Source of the DNA: Actinokineospora inagensis DSM 44258
GTDB lineage: Bacteria; Actinomycetota; Actinomycetes; Mycobacteriales; Pseudonocardiaceae
Assembly: GCF_000482865.1 (NCBI RefSeq)
Contig: NZ_AXWW01000013.1
Coordinates: 1-64,000, forward strand
DNA: 64,000 nucleotides
Direction of reading: 5' to 3'
Shown: one piece after another, positions 8,105 to 16,719 of the stretch
Position numbering within the stretch: the first letter of the stretch is position 1
Layout of the letters: each line of letters starts with the position of its first letter
Notes under the pieces: generated by a model
Seen by the model: the letters and a program-made list of their open reading frames with translations, nothing else
Told to the model about the DNA's origin: nothing
Database searches by the model: none
Program-made: the position numbers and the translations under genes

Positions 8105-8668
8105 GTGACAGACCCACCGTCACCTCAGCACGATAACCACGTGTCGCGTCGCGGTAAGAGCTGGTTCGGTGTGCTGTTCCGCAGCCCGTCCCTGCCCGTA
8201 CCGCGGCAGGTGCCGCGCACCGCGCTGACCACGATGCGGGGCGCCACCCGGATCGCCGGCCTGCGGATCGCGACCCCGGAGTGGCAGCTCGTCCTCGCCG
8301 ACCGGGCGCGGTCCGCGATCGCCCCGGACACCTGGTCCCGGTTGGTGGCGATGGACGCCGCGTCGACCTGCACCCGGTTCGCCCAGCTCGCCGACCCGCG
8401 CGCAGGGGACGTGCTCGACGGCCTGCTCACGGACCTCTCGCCCGCCCCGCCGGTCCAGGCGGCAACAGATCTCGCCAACCGGCTCCGCGCGCTCGACGCG
8501 GTCGATCATGTGGCGCAGGTGCTGCAGGTCCTGGGGGTGTACCTGTGCGCGGCGGGCGGCCGCGACCTGGGTGACTGCCGGTGCCTGCGCGACCTGATCA
8601 CCGACAACGGGCTCGCCGAGGCGAAGCGGATCTTGCGCGACGGGCTGTCCGAACTGGCATCGACCTAG
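8105..8668 (+). CDS. Hypothetical protein
   Basis: A 187-residue protein that I do not recognise. It starts at GTG (8105) behind a GGGGGA site, 14 bp after the SCP2-like gene, so the two are probably cotranscribed. The N terminus is basic and proline-rich; the remainder is mostly helical with two clustered cysteines (GDCRCLRDL). It has no signal peptide or membrane segment. It ends with a 4-bp overlap on the convergent MaoC gene. Context suggests an accessory role in the same lipid module. Confidence 0.6.
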   Translation: MTDPPSPQHDNHVSRRGKSWFGVLFRSPSLPVPRQVPRTALTTMRGATRIAGLRIATPEWQLVLADRARSAIAPDTWSRLVAMDAASTCTRFAQLADPRAGDVLDGLLTDLSPAPPVQAATDLANRLRALDAVDHVAQVLQVLGVYLCAAGGRDLGDCRCLRDLITDNGLAEAKRILRDGLSELAST

Positions 8669-9492
8669 CTGATCGTCCCGGCCAGATGCGGTTTGGTGGC
8701 GTGGGCATCCGTCAGGTCGAACCGCCACCCGTCATCCGTCTCGGCGCTGCGGAAGCCGAGTTTCGCGGGGAGCGACACAGGCAGCTTGAAGCGGACGTCC
8801 ACGGTGAACGCGTCCGGGAGCAGTCCCTCGAACGCGGCGAGGCAGCGCGCCTTGGTCCACATGCCGTGCGCGATGGCGCGGCGGAAACCGAACAGCCGGG
8901 CGGACAACGGGTGCAGGTGGATCGGGTTGTAGTCACCGGAGACCTCGGCGTAGCGCCTACCGGTGTCACCGGGAACCCGCCAGTACGCCGTCGGCTCGGG
9001 CAGGTCGGGGCGGGCGTCGCCGCTCGACCCGGTGCCGGGGCCGCGCCGCAGGTAGGTGCTGGTGTCGTGCCAGACCGGGTCGCCCGCGACCGAGACCTCG
9101 CTGATCATGTCGAACTGGGTGCCCTTGGCGTGTGGGCGGAGGTTGTCCACGTGCACGCGCAGGTCCAACTTCTCGCCGATCCCCAGCGGTCGGAGTTGGG
9201 TGATGCGGTTGGCGACGTGCACCGAGCCCATCAGCGGGAACGGGAAGTCGTTGTCTGTCATCAGTTTGAATTGCATGGGATAGGTCAAGACGTGCGGATA
9301 GGTCACCGGGAGTTCGTCGGCAACCCGGAACCCACACACACGGCTGTAGTCAGCGAGGTGCGCTGGGTCTACCTCAACGGCGAAGCGTTCGTACACGCGT
9401 GAAGGGAGTTCGCCGCCCCTCTTGGTGAAGCTCGCTAAGAACGCCTTGGGGTATAACGCACTCAGCCGAGGTGACTCGCGTAGCTCGGCCAT
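8665..9492 (-). CDS. MaoC-like (R)-hydratase/dehydratase (HtdX-like)
   Basis: A 275-residue double hot-dog protein of the MaoC dehydratase family, acting on (R)-3-hydroxyacyl or 2-enoyl thioesters. The hydratase-2 signature is present in the C-terminal half: GDYNPIHLHPLSARLFGF then AIAHGMW. The start was set at 9492 because this ATG overlaps the fabG4-type stop (TGATG); the open frame extends nine codons further. The order MaoC-FabG4, divergent from FadA2, equals mycobacterial htdX-fabG4-fadA2, where it is thought to act in fatty acid elongation or degradation. Confidence 0.85.
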   Translation of the reverse strand: MAELRESPRLSALYPKAFLASFTKRGGELPSRVYERFAVEVDPAHLADYSRVCGFRVADELPVTYPHVLTYPMQFKLMTDNDFPFPLMGSVHVANRITQLRPLGIGEKLDLRVHVDNLRPHAKGTQFDMISEVSVAGDPVWHDTSTYLRRGPGTGSSGDARPDLPEPTAYWRVPGDTGRRYAEVSGDYNPIHLHPLSARLFGFRRAIAHGMWTKARCLAAFEGLLPDAFTVDVRFKLPVSLPAKLGFRSAETDDGWRFDLTDAHATKPHLAGTIS

Positions 9493-10829
9493 CACGCCCC
9501 CAGCAGGCTCTGGCCGCACACCCGCACGACGTTGCCGTTGACCGCGCCGGACGCCGGATTGGCATACCAGGCAATGGTTTCCGCGACGTCCACCGGCAAC
9601 CCGCCCTGGGACAGGCTGTTCATCAGCCGCCCCGCCTCGCGGATGAACAACGGCACCGCCGCTGTCATCTTCGTCTCGATAAAACCGGGCGCGACAGCGT
9701 TGATCGTCATCCCGCGTTCAGCGAGCACAGGCGCGTACGCGTTAACCATCCCGATTACACCTGCCTTGCTTGTGCCGTAGTTGGTCTGCCCGGTGTTGCC
9801 CGCGATACCCGCGATCGACGACACGCCGATGATGCGGCCACCGTCGCGCAACACCCCCTCGGCGAGGAGAGCGTCGTTCACGCGCAGTTGGCTGGCCAGG
9901 TTCACCGACAGCACGGCGTCCCAGGCGCCTTCCTTCATGTTCACGAGCTTCTTGTCCCGGGTTATACCGGCGTTGTGCACGACAACGTCGACCCCGCCGT
10001 GACGTTCACGCAGGTGCTCGACCAGCCGCGCCGGGGCGTCGGGAGAGGTGATGTCGAGTTGCAACGTGGACCCGCCGACCCGGTTCGCGACCGCCGCCAA
10101 CTCGTCCCCCTGCGCGGGGATGTCCAGCGTGACAACATGTGCGCCGTCACGGGCCAGCACGTCCGCGATCGACGCGCCGATGCCACGGGACGCGCCGGTC
10201 ACCAACGCCACCTTGCCCGCCAACGGCTCCGACCAGTCACCCGGCTCGACCGCCGGCCCGCCGTGGCCGCCGATCCGGATCACCTGACCGTCCACATAGG
10301 CCGATTTGCCGGACAGCAGGAACCGCAGCGTGGACGCGATCCCCTGCTCCGCACCGGGTTCCACGTACACGAGTTGGGCCGTCGAGCCGCGCACCAGCTC
10401 CTTGCCGACCGACCGCACGAACCCTTCCAGCGCCCGCTGGGCCACGATCTCGCCCGCGTCGGCCAGCCGTTCCGGCGGCGTCCCCAGGACCACGACCCGA
10501 CCGCACGCGCCCAGCGACCGCAGCACGGGGTGGAAGAAGTCGTAGAGCCCACGCAGGTCTTCGACGGCCTTGGCGCCGGTCGCGTCGAACACCAGCGCGG
10601 CGTGGCTCGCGGCGGGCGCGGTCAGCACCTCGATCCCGGCGCCCGCGCAGACTGCGGTGACCTGATCACCCAACCGTCCGCCGGGGCAGGCGCCGAGCAG
10701 CACCGGACCGTCGAGGCCGGGCGCGCCGAGGCGGTACCGGCGGAGCCTGGTCGGGTTCGGCAGACCGAGCCGCTTGACCAGTGCCCGACCCAGGCCGGAG
10801 TTGCTGAACTGCTGGTAGCGGTCGGTCAT
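9492..10829 (-). CDS. fabG4: High-molecular-weight 3-oxoacyl-CoA/ACP reductase (FabG4-like)
   Basis: A 445-residue two-domain SDR. The N-terminal ~200 residues form a degenerate flavodoxin-like Rossmann domain. The C-terminal catalytic domain has VTGASRGIGASIA for the nucleotide, NAG (HNAGITRDK), SSIAG and the catalytic YGTSK (Tyr351, Lys355). This architecture matches M. tuberculosis FabG4 (Rv0242c), an NADH-preferring reductase of long-chain 3-oxoacyl-CoA. ATG at 10829 has GGGAG 8 bases upstream. It is translationally coupled to the MaoC gene. The promoter region shared with the divergent thiolase holds the CTACT-N4-AGTAG operator. Confidence 0.88.
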   Translation of the reverse strand: MTDRYQQFSNSGLGRALVKRLGLPNPTRLRRYRLGAPGLDGPVLLGACPGGRLGDQVTAVCAGAGIEVLTAPAASHAALVFDATGAKAVEDLRGLYDFFHPVLRSLGACGRVVVLGTPPERLADAGEIVAQRALEGFVRSVGKELVRGSTAQLVYVEPGAEQGIASTLRFLLSGKSAYVDGQVIRIGGHGGPAVEPGDWSEPLAGKVALVTGASRGIGASIADVLARDGAHVVTLDIPAQGDELAAVANRVGGSTLQLDITSPDAPARLVEHLRERHGGVDVVVHNAGITRDKKLVNMKEGAWDAVLSVNLASQLRVNDALLAEGVLRDGGRIIGVSSIAGIAGNTGQTNYGTSKAGVIGMVNAYAPVLAERGMTINAVAPGFIETKMTAAVPLFIREAGRLMNSLSQGGLPVDVAETIAWYANPASGAVNGNVVRVCGQSLLGA

Positions 10830-10874
10830 CCGCGACACTCCCTCATTCACCGGCGAGCTCATCCACCGGCGGGC

Positions 10875-10896
10875 TAATCTACTGGTGAGTAGGTTA
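10875..10896. promoter_or_regulatory. Palindromic operator, copy 2 (TetR candidate site)
   Basis: TAATCTACT-GGTG-AGTAGGTTA, a near-perfect palindrome with the same CTACT-N4-AGTAG core and same GTT flank as 7456-7471. It sits between the divergent FabG4-like and thiolase genes, 42 bp from the thiolase start, where it could control both. Confidence 0.65.
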
Positions 10897-10937
10897 CGAT
10901 GGTAGCGCAGGGCCGGCCCCGCGTTCAGGAGGATGGA

Positions 10938-12209
10938 ATGACCCCCAGTGGCGTGCGCACGGTGGCGGTGCTCGGCGGGAACCGCATCCCGTTCGCCCGG
11001 TCGAACGGCCCGTACGCCCGAGCGTCCAACCAGGACATGTTCACCGCCGCGCTGGACGGCCTCGTCGCCCGGTTCGGCCTGCAGGGACAACGACTCGGCG
11101 AGGTCGCCGCGGGCGCGGTCCTCAAGCACAGCCGGGATTTCAACCTGACCCGCGAGTGCGTCCTGGGCAGCCGCCTGTCCGCCGAGACCCCCGCGTACGA
11201 CGTCCAGCAGGCCTGCGGCACCGGTCTGCAGGCGATCATCCAGGCGGCCAACAAGATCGCCCTGGGCCAACTCGACTCCGCCATCGCCGGTGGTGTCGAC
11301 ACGACCAGCGACGCGCCGCTGCAGGTGAACGACGACCTGCGGCGCATCCTCATCGGACTCAACGGCGCCCGCACACTCGGTCAGCGGCTGCGGCTGCTCG
11401 GCAAGATCCGTCCCGGGCACATCGTCCCAGACATCCCGCGCAACGCGGAGCCGCGCACTGGGCTGTCCATGGGGGAGCACGCCGCGCTCACCGCCGAGCG
11501 GTGGGGAATCGGCCGCGCGGCGCAGGACGAGTTGGCCGCCGCGAGCCACCAGAAGCTCGCCGCCGCCTACGACCGCGGGTTCTTCGACGACCTGGTCACC
11601 CCGTTCCAGGGCCTTACCCGCGACCAGAACCTGCGCGCCGACTCCACGGCCGACAAGCTCGCCAAGCTGAAGCCCGTGTTCGGGTCGACGATGACCGCGG
11701 GCAACTCGACTCCGCTGTCCGACGGTGCCTCGGCCGTGCTGCTCGCGAGTGAGGAGTGGGCCGCCGCGCGCAGTCTGCCGGTCCTGGCGTACCTCACCTT
11801 CAGCGAGACCGCGGCGGTCGACTACGTGCACGGCGACGAGGGCCTGTTGATGGCCCCCGCCTATGCCGTCCCCCGGATGCTCGACCGCGCGGGCCTCGCC
11901 TTCGGCGACTTCGACTTCTACGAGGTCCACGAGGCGTTCGCGTCCCAGGTGCTCTCGACGCTCGCGGCCTGGGAGGACCCGGAGTTCTGCAAGACCCGCC
12001 TGGGGCTGGCCGAACCGCTCGGCCCGGTCGACCGGTCGAAGCTCAACGTCACCGGGTCGTCGCTGGCGGCAGGGCACCCGTTCGCGGCGACCGGCGGCCG
12101 CATCGTGGCCACCCTGGCCAAGCTGCTGCACCAGCGCGGATCCGGCCGCGGCCTGATCTCGATCTGCGCTGCCGGTGGCCAGGGGGTGACCGCTGTATTG
12201 GAGAAGTAG
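10938..12209 (+). CDS. fadA2: Acetyl-CoA C-acyltransferase (FadA2-like thiolase)
   Basis: A 423-residue thiolase catalysing thiolytic cleavage of 3-oxoacyl-CoA, or its reverse. The nucleophile lies in QQACGTGLQA (Cys93). The histidine motif is AAGHPFAATGGR, and the second cysteine is in SICAAGGQG (about 410). The ATG at 10938 follows AGGAGG at 5 bases spacing; a frame from 10899 lacks such a site. It is divergent from fabG4-htdX, as in mycobacteria, and shares their operator. Confidence 0.88.
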   Translation: MTPSGVRTVAVLGGNRIPFARSNGPYARASNQDMFTAALDGLVARFGLQGQRLGEVAAGAVLKHSRDFNLTRECVLGSRLSAETPAYDVQQACGTGLQAIIQAANKIALGQLDSAIAGGVDTTSDAPLQVNDDLRRILIGLNGARTLGQRLRLLGKIRPGHIVPDIPRNAEPRTGLSMGEHAALTAERWGIGRAAQDELAAASHQKLAAAYDRGFFDDLVTPFQGLTRDQNLRADSTADKLAKLKPVFGSTMTAGNSTPLSDGASAVLLASEEWAAARSLPVLAYLTFSETAAVDYVHGDEGLLMAPAYAVPRMLDRAGLAFGDFDFYEVHEAFASQVLSTLAAWEDPEFCKTRLGLAEPLGPVDRSKLNVTGSSLAAGHPFAATGGRIVATLAKLLHQRGSGRGLISICAAGGQGVTAVLEK

Positions 12210-12250
12210 CGCTCTCTAGCTCCAACACTAGATATCCGTAGACAACCCGA

Positions 12251-13261
12251 TCAACGCAGGAACGCGGGCCGGTCGTGGTGGTCCCCCGCCGGGAGGTAGA
12301 CGTCGGCGGAGTGCTCGATGGTGATCCCGGCCACGTCGAACGAGTGCAGGACGGCGCGGTTGAGTTCGAGGGCCACCCGGTCCCGCCAGAGCGTGCGCTC
12401 ACGCGCGACGTCGAGACCCAGCCGACCGGCGATGGTCGGGGCCAAGCCGTACGCGGCGTCCTCGGCGAGCACGTCCTCCCCGATCGCCCGGCAGATGTAG
12501 ACACCGTTGTGCGGGGCGGCCGGGTAGTCGATGCCGCCGATGGTCAGCCTGGTGTTCGAGATGACCGGGACGGCGTGCCAGCGGAGACCGAGCTCGGCGA
12601 ACCACGGCAGCTCCGGGTGGGTCAGCGCGACCTCCAGCACCGCGTCGCGCGGGATGGGGAACAGCCGGACACCCTCGGTGCCGGTCTCGATGACCAGCGG
12701 CAGCAGGTCGAACGGGCCGCGGGGGACCGGCGGGCGCCAACCGAGCTTGCCGACCCCGGTGGTGAACTCGATGTAGCGGCGGTCGCCGAGGACGTGCGCG
12801 CGTTCCCGGTACCCCGCGTACCGGACCAGTTGGTCGTTGCGGATCCGCGGCCCCGGCCGCCACGGCGAGTCGGGCGCGAACACGCTGACCATCGGCTTGA
12901 TGGTGCCGGTCCCGGCCGCCATCCGCAGGTGGTGGACGCACTCGGCGGCGACGTCGGGGGCCTCCCTGACCTCGCGCAGGTCGCGCACCAGCAGACCGCG
13001 CCACGGGATGCTGTCCGGGCACCAGCCGCTCTCCCGCAGGGCGAGCCGGGCGCCGAAGGCGAGCTCGGCCGGGGTGTGCCGGTAGGTGCCGGTGGCGGCG
13101 ACCTCGGCGCGGACCTTGGCCAGCCGGGTGTCCAGCGGTCCCGCCTTGGGGCGCGCCCCGTGGAACATGCGGAGGAACTGCTCAGCGGCGCGGAAGACCG
13201 TGCTGCCCGCCGGCCGGGTGGAGGTGGGTGGCGGAGCGATGTCGTCGCGCAGGGCGGTCAC
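12251..13261 (-). CDS. Divergent nitric oxide synthase oxygenase-like protein
   Basis: A 336-residue protein aligning from about residue 25 to 318 with the NOS oxygenase fold. Matching blocks include ATGTYRHTPAEL, the proximal region LALRESGWC with a cysteine (Cys81) where NOS has its heme thiolate, QLVRYAGY (Gln144-Tyr151), GPFDLLPLV, HPELPWFAELGLRWHAVP, and LWRDRVALELNRAVLHSF. It departs from NOS at key places: WRNxxRCxGR reads LRESGWCPDS, and the substrate segment WYMGTEIG reads VYICRAIG, so the arginine-binding Glu is Ala259. DHHTA reads EHSAD, and the C-terminal ~50 residues with the pterin-site Trp are absent. It probably folds like NOS and may bind heme; canonical arginine oxidation is doubtful. 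GTG start; 79 bp downstream of trmB on the same strand. Confidence 0.75.
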   Translation of the reverse strand: MTALRDDIAPPPTSTRPAGSTVFRAAEQFLRMFHGARPKAGPLDTRLAKVRAEVAATGTYRHTPAELAFGARLALRESGWCPDSIPWRGLLVRDLREVREAPDVAAECVHHLRMAAGTGTIKPMVSVFAPDSPWRPGPRIRNDQLVRYAGYRERAHVLGDRRYIEFTTGVGKLGWRPPVPRGPFDLLPLVIETGTEGVRLFPIPRDAVLEVALTHPELPWFAELGLRWHAVPVISNTRLTIGGIDYPAAPHNGVYICRAIGEDVLAEDAAYGLAPTIAGRLGLDVARERTLWRDRVALELNRAVLHSFDVAGITIEHSADVYLPAGDHHDRPAFLR

Positions 13262-13340
13262 ATCACTGGATATCGGTACTCAAGCGATCAGGCTCGACTA
13301 CTCGGACGTGTGGTCCTCACCGACCGCCTGTCACAGACGG

Positions 13341-14045
13341 TCAGTCCTTCACTCGTTCGAAGATGAGGTCCCGGCTGATCCGGCCCTCCTCGCGGGCCCG
13401 CGACTCGAACTTGGTGACCGGTCGCCACTCGGGTCGCGGCGCCCACCCGTCGAACCGGTTGCGCAGCAGGGGTTCCCCGGTCAGCACTTCGAGCATCTGG
13501 TCGGCGTAGTGCGCCCAGTCGGTGGCGCAGTGCAGGGTGCCGCCGGGGGCGAGTCGCGACGCGAGCAGCCGCACGAACTCGGGCTGCACCAGGCGCCGCT
13601 TGTGGTGCTTCTTCTTCGGCCACGGGTCCGGGAAGAAGATCCGCACCCCGGACAGCGAGTCGGCCGCGATGTGCTCGGTCAGCAGGACGACGGCGTCACC
13701 GAGCAGCAGCCGCAGATTGGTCAGCTCCATCGCCTCGGCGCGCAGCATCAACTGGGCCAGACCGGGCTCGTAGACGTCGACCGCCAGGTAGTTCAGCTCG
13801 GGCGCGGCCTTGGCGAGCTGCGAGGTCGTCTCGCCCATGCCAGGGCCGATCTCCAGCAGCAGCGGCGCGGACCGGCCGAACCACGTGTCGGCGTCCAACG
13901 GCCCCGCGGCCAGGTCGGCGACCTGCCGCCCCAGCTCCGGCCAGCGCCGGTCCCACGCACGGGCCTGGCCGACGGTCATCCGACCGGCGCGGTGGACGAA
14001 GCTGACGACGCCGCGTCTGCGCGGTACCTGGTCGGTCGGTGTCAC
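13341..14045 (-). CDS. trmB: tRNA (guanine-N7-)-methyltransferase TrmB
   Basis: A 234-residue SAM-dependent enzyme that methylates guanine 46 of tRNA. SAM motif LLLEIGPGMGETT (about 63-75), the acidic AVDVYEPG, and the family-specific FFPDPWPKKKHHKRRLVQPEF (about 135-155) with the catalytic Asp are all clear. Length is normal with a short basic N-terminal extension. GTG start at 14045. It precedes the NOS-like gene on the same strand. Confidence 0.95.
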   Translation of the reverse strand: MTPTDQVPRRRGVVSFVHRAGRMTVGQARAWDRRWPELGRQVADLAAGPLDADTWFGRSAPLLLEIGPGMGETTSQLAKAAPELNYLAVDVYEPGLAQLMLRAEAMELTNLRLLLGDAVVLLTEHIAADSLSGVRIFFPDPWPKKKHHKRRLVQPEFVRLLASRLAPGGTLHCATDWAHYADQMLEVLTGEPLLRNRFDGWAPRPEWRPVTKFESRAREEGRISRDLIFERVKD

Positions 14046-14093
14046 CCGCCCAGCGTGCCATCCGCCCGGCGCGCGCCGGGCGGCCGGGCAGGC

Positions 14094-14669
14094 TCAGGCG
14101 GCGGGCGCCAGGGACTCCAACCGGGACAGGTTGGCCCGCAGGTCCGGCAGGCCCGCGACCGGGATGGGGGCGGGCTGCGGTCCGGCGTGCACCGGGAACA
14201 CGTCGACCCAGCCGGTGTGCCGGTGCGTGTGCGCCAGGGTGGTCGGCATACCCGGCTCGGCGAGCGCCCGTTCCGACGGCATGTACTCCCAGTACCCGGA
14301 GTCGCCGTCGACGCCCCAGGGCACGAACACCCAGCCCGGTCTGGCGTCGAGCAGCTTGGCGACCCGGTCCTCCACCGCGAAGCCCTCACGGCGGGACCCG
14401 AGCTCACCCGCGGCCAGCGCGCGCAGCCACCAGGGGGCGGCCAGCCGCGGCTCGGCGGCGCTCGCGGCGTGGAACAGGGCGAGCACCTGCGGCTCGGGGG
14501 CCCGGTGCACCCAGGCCCGGCGGGCTTCCGCGGGCGCGGTGGCGGGGGCCCCGTTGTGCTGTTCCAGGGCTTCCGACCACTCCAGGCCGATCAGCGGCTC
14601 CACGTGCAGGCCGCGCTGGGTGGGCACGGTGAGCCGCTTCTGCGAAGCGTTGGCGTCAAGCACCGTCAA
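14094..14669 (-). CDS. Hypothetical protein
   Basis: A 191-residue protein of unknown function. The TTG start at 14669 is preferred because GGAGG lies 6 bases upstream (an in-frame GTG two codons later is too far from it). No signal peptide, membrane segment or metal motif is evident. It is Ala/Pro-rich with conserved-looking aromatic blocks WVHRAPEPQVLALFHAA, APWWLRALAAGELG and GWVFVPWGVDGDSGYWEYMP. It ends 48 bp before trmB on the same strand. I do not recognise the family. Confidence 0.65.
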   Translation of the reverse strand: MTVLDANASQKRLTVPTQRGLHVEPLIGLEWSEALEQHNGAPATAPAEARRAWVHRAPEPQVLALFHAASAAEPRLAAPWWLRALAAGELGSRREGFAVEDRVAKLLDARPGWVFVPWGVDGDSGYWEYMPSERALAEPGMPTTLAHTHRHTGWVDVFPVHAGPQPAPIPVAGLPDLRANLSRLESLAPAA

Positions 14670-14832
14670 GGTCCACCTCCAAGGGTTCCGAGACGGGTCC
14701 GTGTGTCCATCTGACCCCGGGGAGCTGACCGGCGTCTGTAACGTGTGTGCGGTCTCACACCTACTTAACGTGGTCTTAATCCTGCTGCTTGTTGTAAGAA
14801 ACTTCGCCCACGGGCACCAGGGTCGGAAGTCC

Positions 14833-15585
14833 TCAGGCGTCCCGGCGCACCGCGGCAAAGATTCCCGCACCCAGTACGACCACTGTGATCGCGGCGAAGT
14901 ACGCCAGGTACGCCCACGGCCCCAGCGGGAGGTTCTGCAGGTCATCGCCCCCGTCCCGGATGCCGAGGAACCGGTCGGCGGCGAAGAACGGCATCCAGTG
15001 CTGGATGTCCCGGCCCACCTTGGGGATCACCCCGATCAGGCCCTCCACGAGCAGCGCGTAGACGAGCAGGATCGCCACCGCGCCCGCGGTCTGGCGCACC
15101 AGGATGCCGACGCCGAGGGCGAGCGCCCCGGTGAGCGCGAACACGAGCACCTCGCCCGCCACCGACCGCCAGTCGGCCGCGGTCACCAGGTCCAGGTCCG
15201 GACCGCTGTGCAGCGCCCGGAAGACAGCCCACGAGCCGAACCCGACGACGGCGCCGATCACCGCGGTCAGCACGACCACCACGGCCGACTTGGCCAGCAG
15301 CGCGGCGACCCGCTGCGGGGCGGCCTGGAAGGTGCTGCGGATGGTGCCGAACCGGTACTCGCTGGTGACGGCGAGCGCGGCCAGCACCATCACCACGGCC
15401 CGGCCGAGGCTCGCGGTGCCCTGGGTGGCGGCCGGGGTGAACTCGAAGCCGGGCGCGTTGGTGGGGTTGACCTGGGTGGCCAACAGCACGGTGAACCCGA
15501 CCGGCAGCACGATCGCCAGCAGGCCGCACCACCAGGGTGAGCGGGTGCTCAGCAGCTTGATCCGCTCGGCGGTGAGCAGGCTCAT
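14833..15585 (-). CDS. ABC-2 type transporter permease
   Basis: A 250-residue integral membrane protein with about six hydrophobic segments, the permease of the ABC exporter whose ATPase overlaps it by 4 bp (ATGA). It opens with AERIKLLSTRSPWW, shared almost exactly with the two permeases at 16.7-18.2 kb, followed by the EYRFGTIRSTFQAAP loop characteristic of this family. The substrate is unknown; related systems export lantibiotics or other peptides. Confidence 0.85.
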   Translation of the reverse strand: MSLLTAERIKLLSTRSPWWCGLLAIVLPVGFTVLLATQVNPTNAPGFEFTPAATQGTASLGRAVVMVLAALAVTSEYRFGTIRSTFQAAPQRVAALLAKSAVVVVLTAVIGAVVGFGSWAVFRALHSGPDLDLVTAADWRSVAGEVLVFALTGALALGVGILVRQTAGAVAILLVYALLVEGLIGVIPKVGRDIQHWMPFFAADRFLGIRDGGDDLQNLPLGPWAYLAYFAAITVVVLGAGIFAAVRRDA

Positions 15586-16568
15586 CCGGACGTGACCTCC
15601 CCGTTCCCGGCCGGTTCCCCGGCGCGGTGTTCCCCAGCGCCGTGTTCCTCGCTGCGGTGTTCCTCAGTGCGGTATTCGACCGTGTCGCCGGTCAACTGGA
15701 TGAACGCCTGCTCCAGCGAACCGACCTGCGGGTTCAGCTCGTGCAGCACGATGTTGTTGGCAGCGGCCAACTCCCCGATGGCGGCGCTTGCCACCCCGCC
15801 GATCCGCAGCGCGTCGCCGTCCTCGGTGATCTCGGTGATCTCGCTGCCCTCGGCGCGCAGCAGGTCCCGCAACCGGTCGAGCTGAGGGCTGCGGACCAGG
15901 ACGGTGCTCTCGGTGGCGTGCTCGACGAAGTCCTCGACGGTGCCCTGGTAGATCAGCTTGCCGCGACCGATGACCACCAGGTCTTGCGCGGTGAGGGCCA
16001 TCTCGGACAGCAGGTGGCTGGAGACGAACACCGTGCGGCCCTCATCGGCCAACCGGTGCATGAACTTGCGGATCCAGAGGATGCCCTCCGGGTCCAGACC
16101 GTTGACCGGCTCGTCGAACAGCAACACCCGGGGATCACCGAGCAGCGCGGCGGCGATGCCGAGCCGCTGGGACATGCCGAGGGAGAAACCGCCCGCGCGT
16201 TTGCCCGCCACGCCGGTGAGGCCGACCAGGTCCAGCACCTCGTCCACCCTGGCTCGCGGGATCTTGGACGCGGCGGCGAGCCAGCGCAGGTGGTCACGAG
16301 CGGACCGGTTGGGGTGCACCCACTTCGCGTCCAGCAGGGCGCCGACGGTGCGCAGCGGCTGGTGCAGGTCGTGGTAGTGCTGACCGTCGATGCGGACGTC
16401 GCCCGAGGTGGGGCGGTCCAGGCCGAGGACCATCCGCATGGTGGTCGACTTGCCCGCGCCGTTCGGCCCGAGGAACCCGGTGACCCGGCCCTCCGCGACG
16501 GTGAACGACAGGTTGTCGACCGCGACGGTGCGGCCGTAGTGCTTGGTCAGACCGGTCGCCTCGATCAT
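15582..16568 (-). CDS. ABC transporter ATP-binding protein
   Basis: A 328-residue ATPase of the bacitracin/lantibiotic-export type. Walker A is GPNGAGKS (about 34-41). The signature SLGMSQR replaces LSGGQ, as in BcrA-like proteins, and Walker B is LLFDEPVNGLDPEG. The tail of ~100 residues beyond the nucleotide domain is typical. ATG at 16568 begins MIEATGLTKHYG. It overlaps its permease by 4 bp. It shares a 139-bp stretch without a mismatch with the second ATPase gene. Confidence 0.9.
   Translation of the reverse strand: MIEATGLTKHYGRTVAVDNLSFTVAEGRVTGFLGPNGAGKSTTMRMVLGLDRPTSGDVRIDGQHYHDLHQPLRTVGALLDAKWVHPNRSARDHLRWLAAASKIPRARVDEVLDLVGLTGVAGKRAGGFSLGMSQRLGIAAALLGDPRVLLFDEPVNGLDPEGILWIRKFMHRLADEGRTVFVSSHLLSEMALTAQDLVVIGRGKLIYQGTVEDFVEHATESTVLVRSPQLDRLRDLLRAEGSEITEITEDGDALRIGGVASAAIGELAAANNIVLHELNPQVGSLEQAFIQLTGDTVEYRTEEHRSEEHGAGEHRAGEPAGNGEVTSG
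15985..16123. repeat. 139-bp exact duplicate inside ABC ATPase gene 1
   Basis: Positions 15985-16123 are identical to 18572-18710, including silent positions, although the flanking parts of the two ATPase genes differ at many codons. It covers the Walker B to H-loop region. This points to recent gene conversion between tandem paralogues. Confidence 0.9.
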
Positions 16569-16719
16569 GGCGCCGATCCTGGCACCAATCCGGCGGCGGC
16601 GCAGGCGAACCGCGTGGGAAACGGCGGAAACCCGGGTCATCTCCCCGTGATGACCCGGGTTCCCGCATCCCCGAGGTGGGTCCCGCCGTTCCCCGTTCGA
16701 CCGGCGGGACCGCGGTGGA

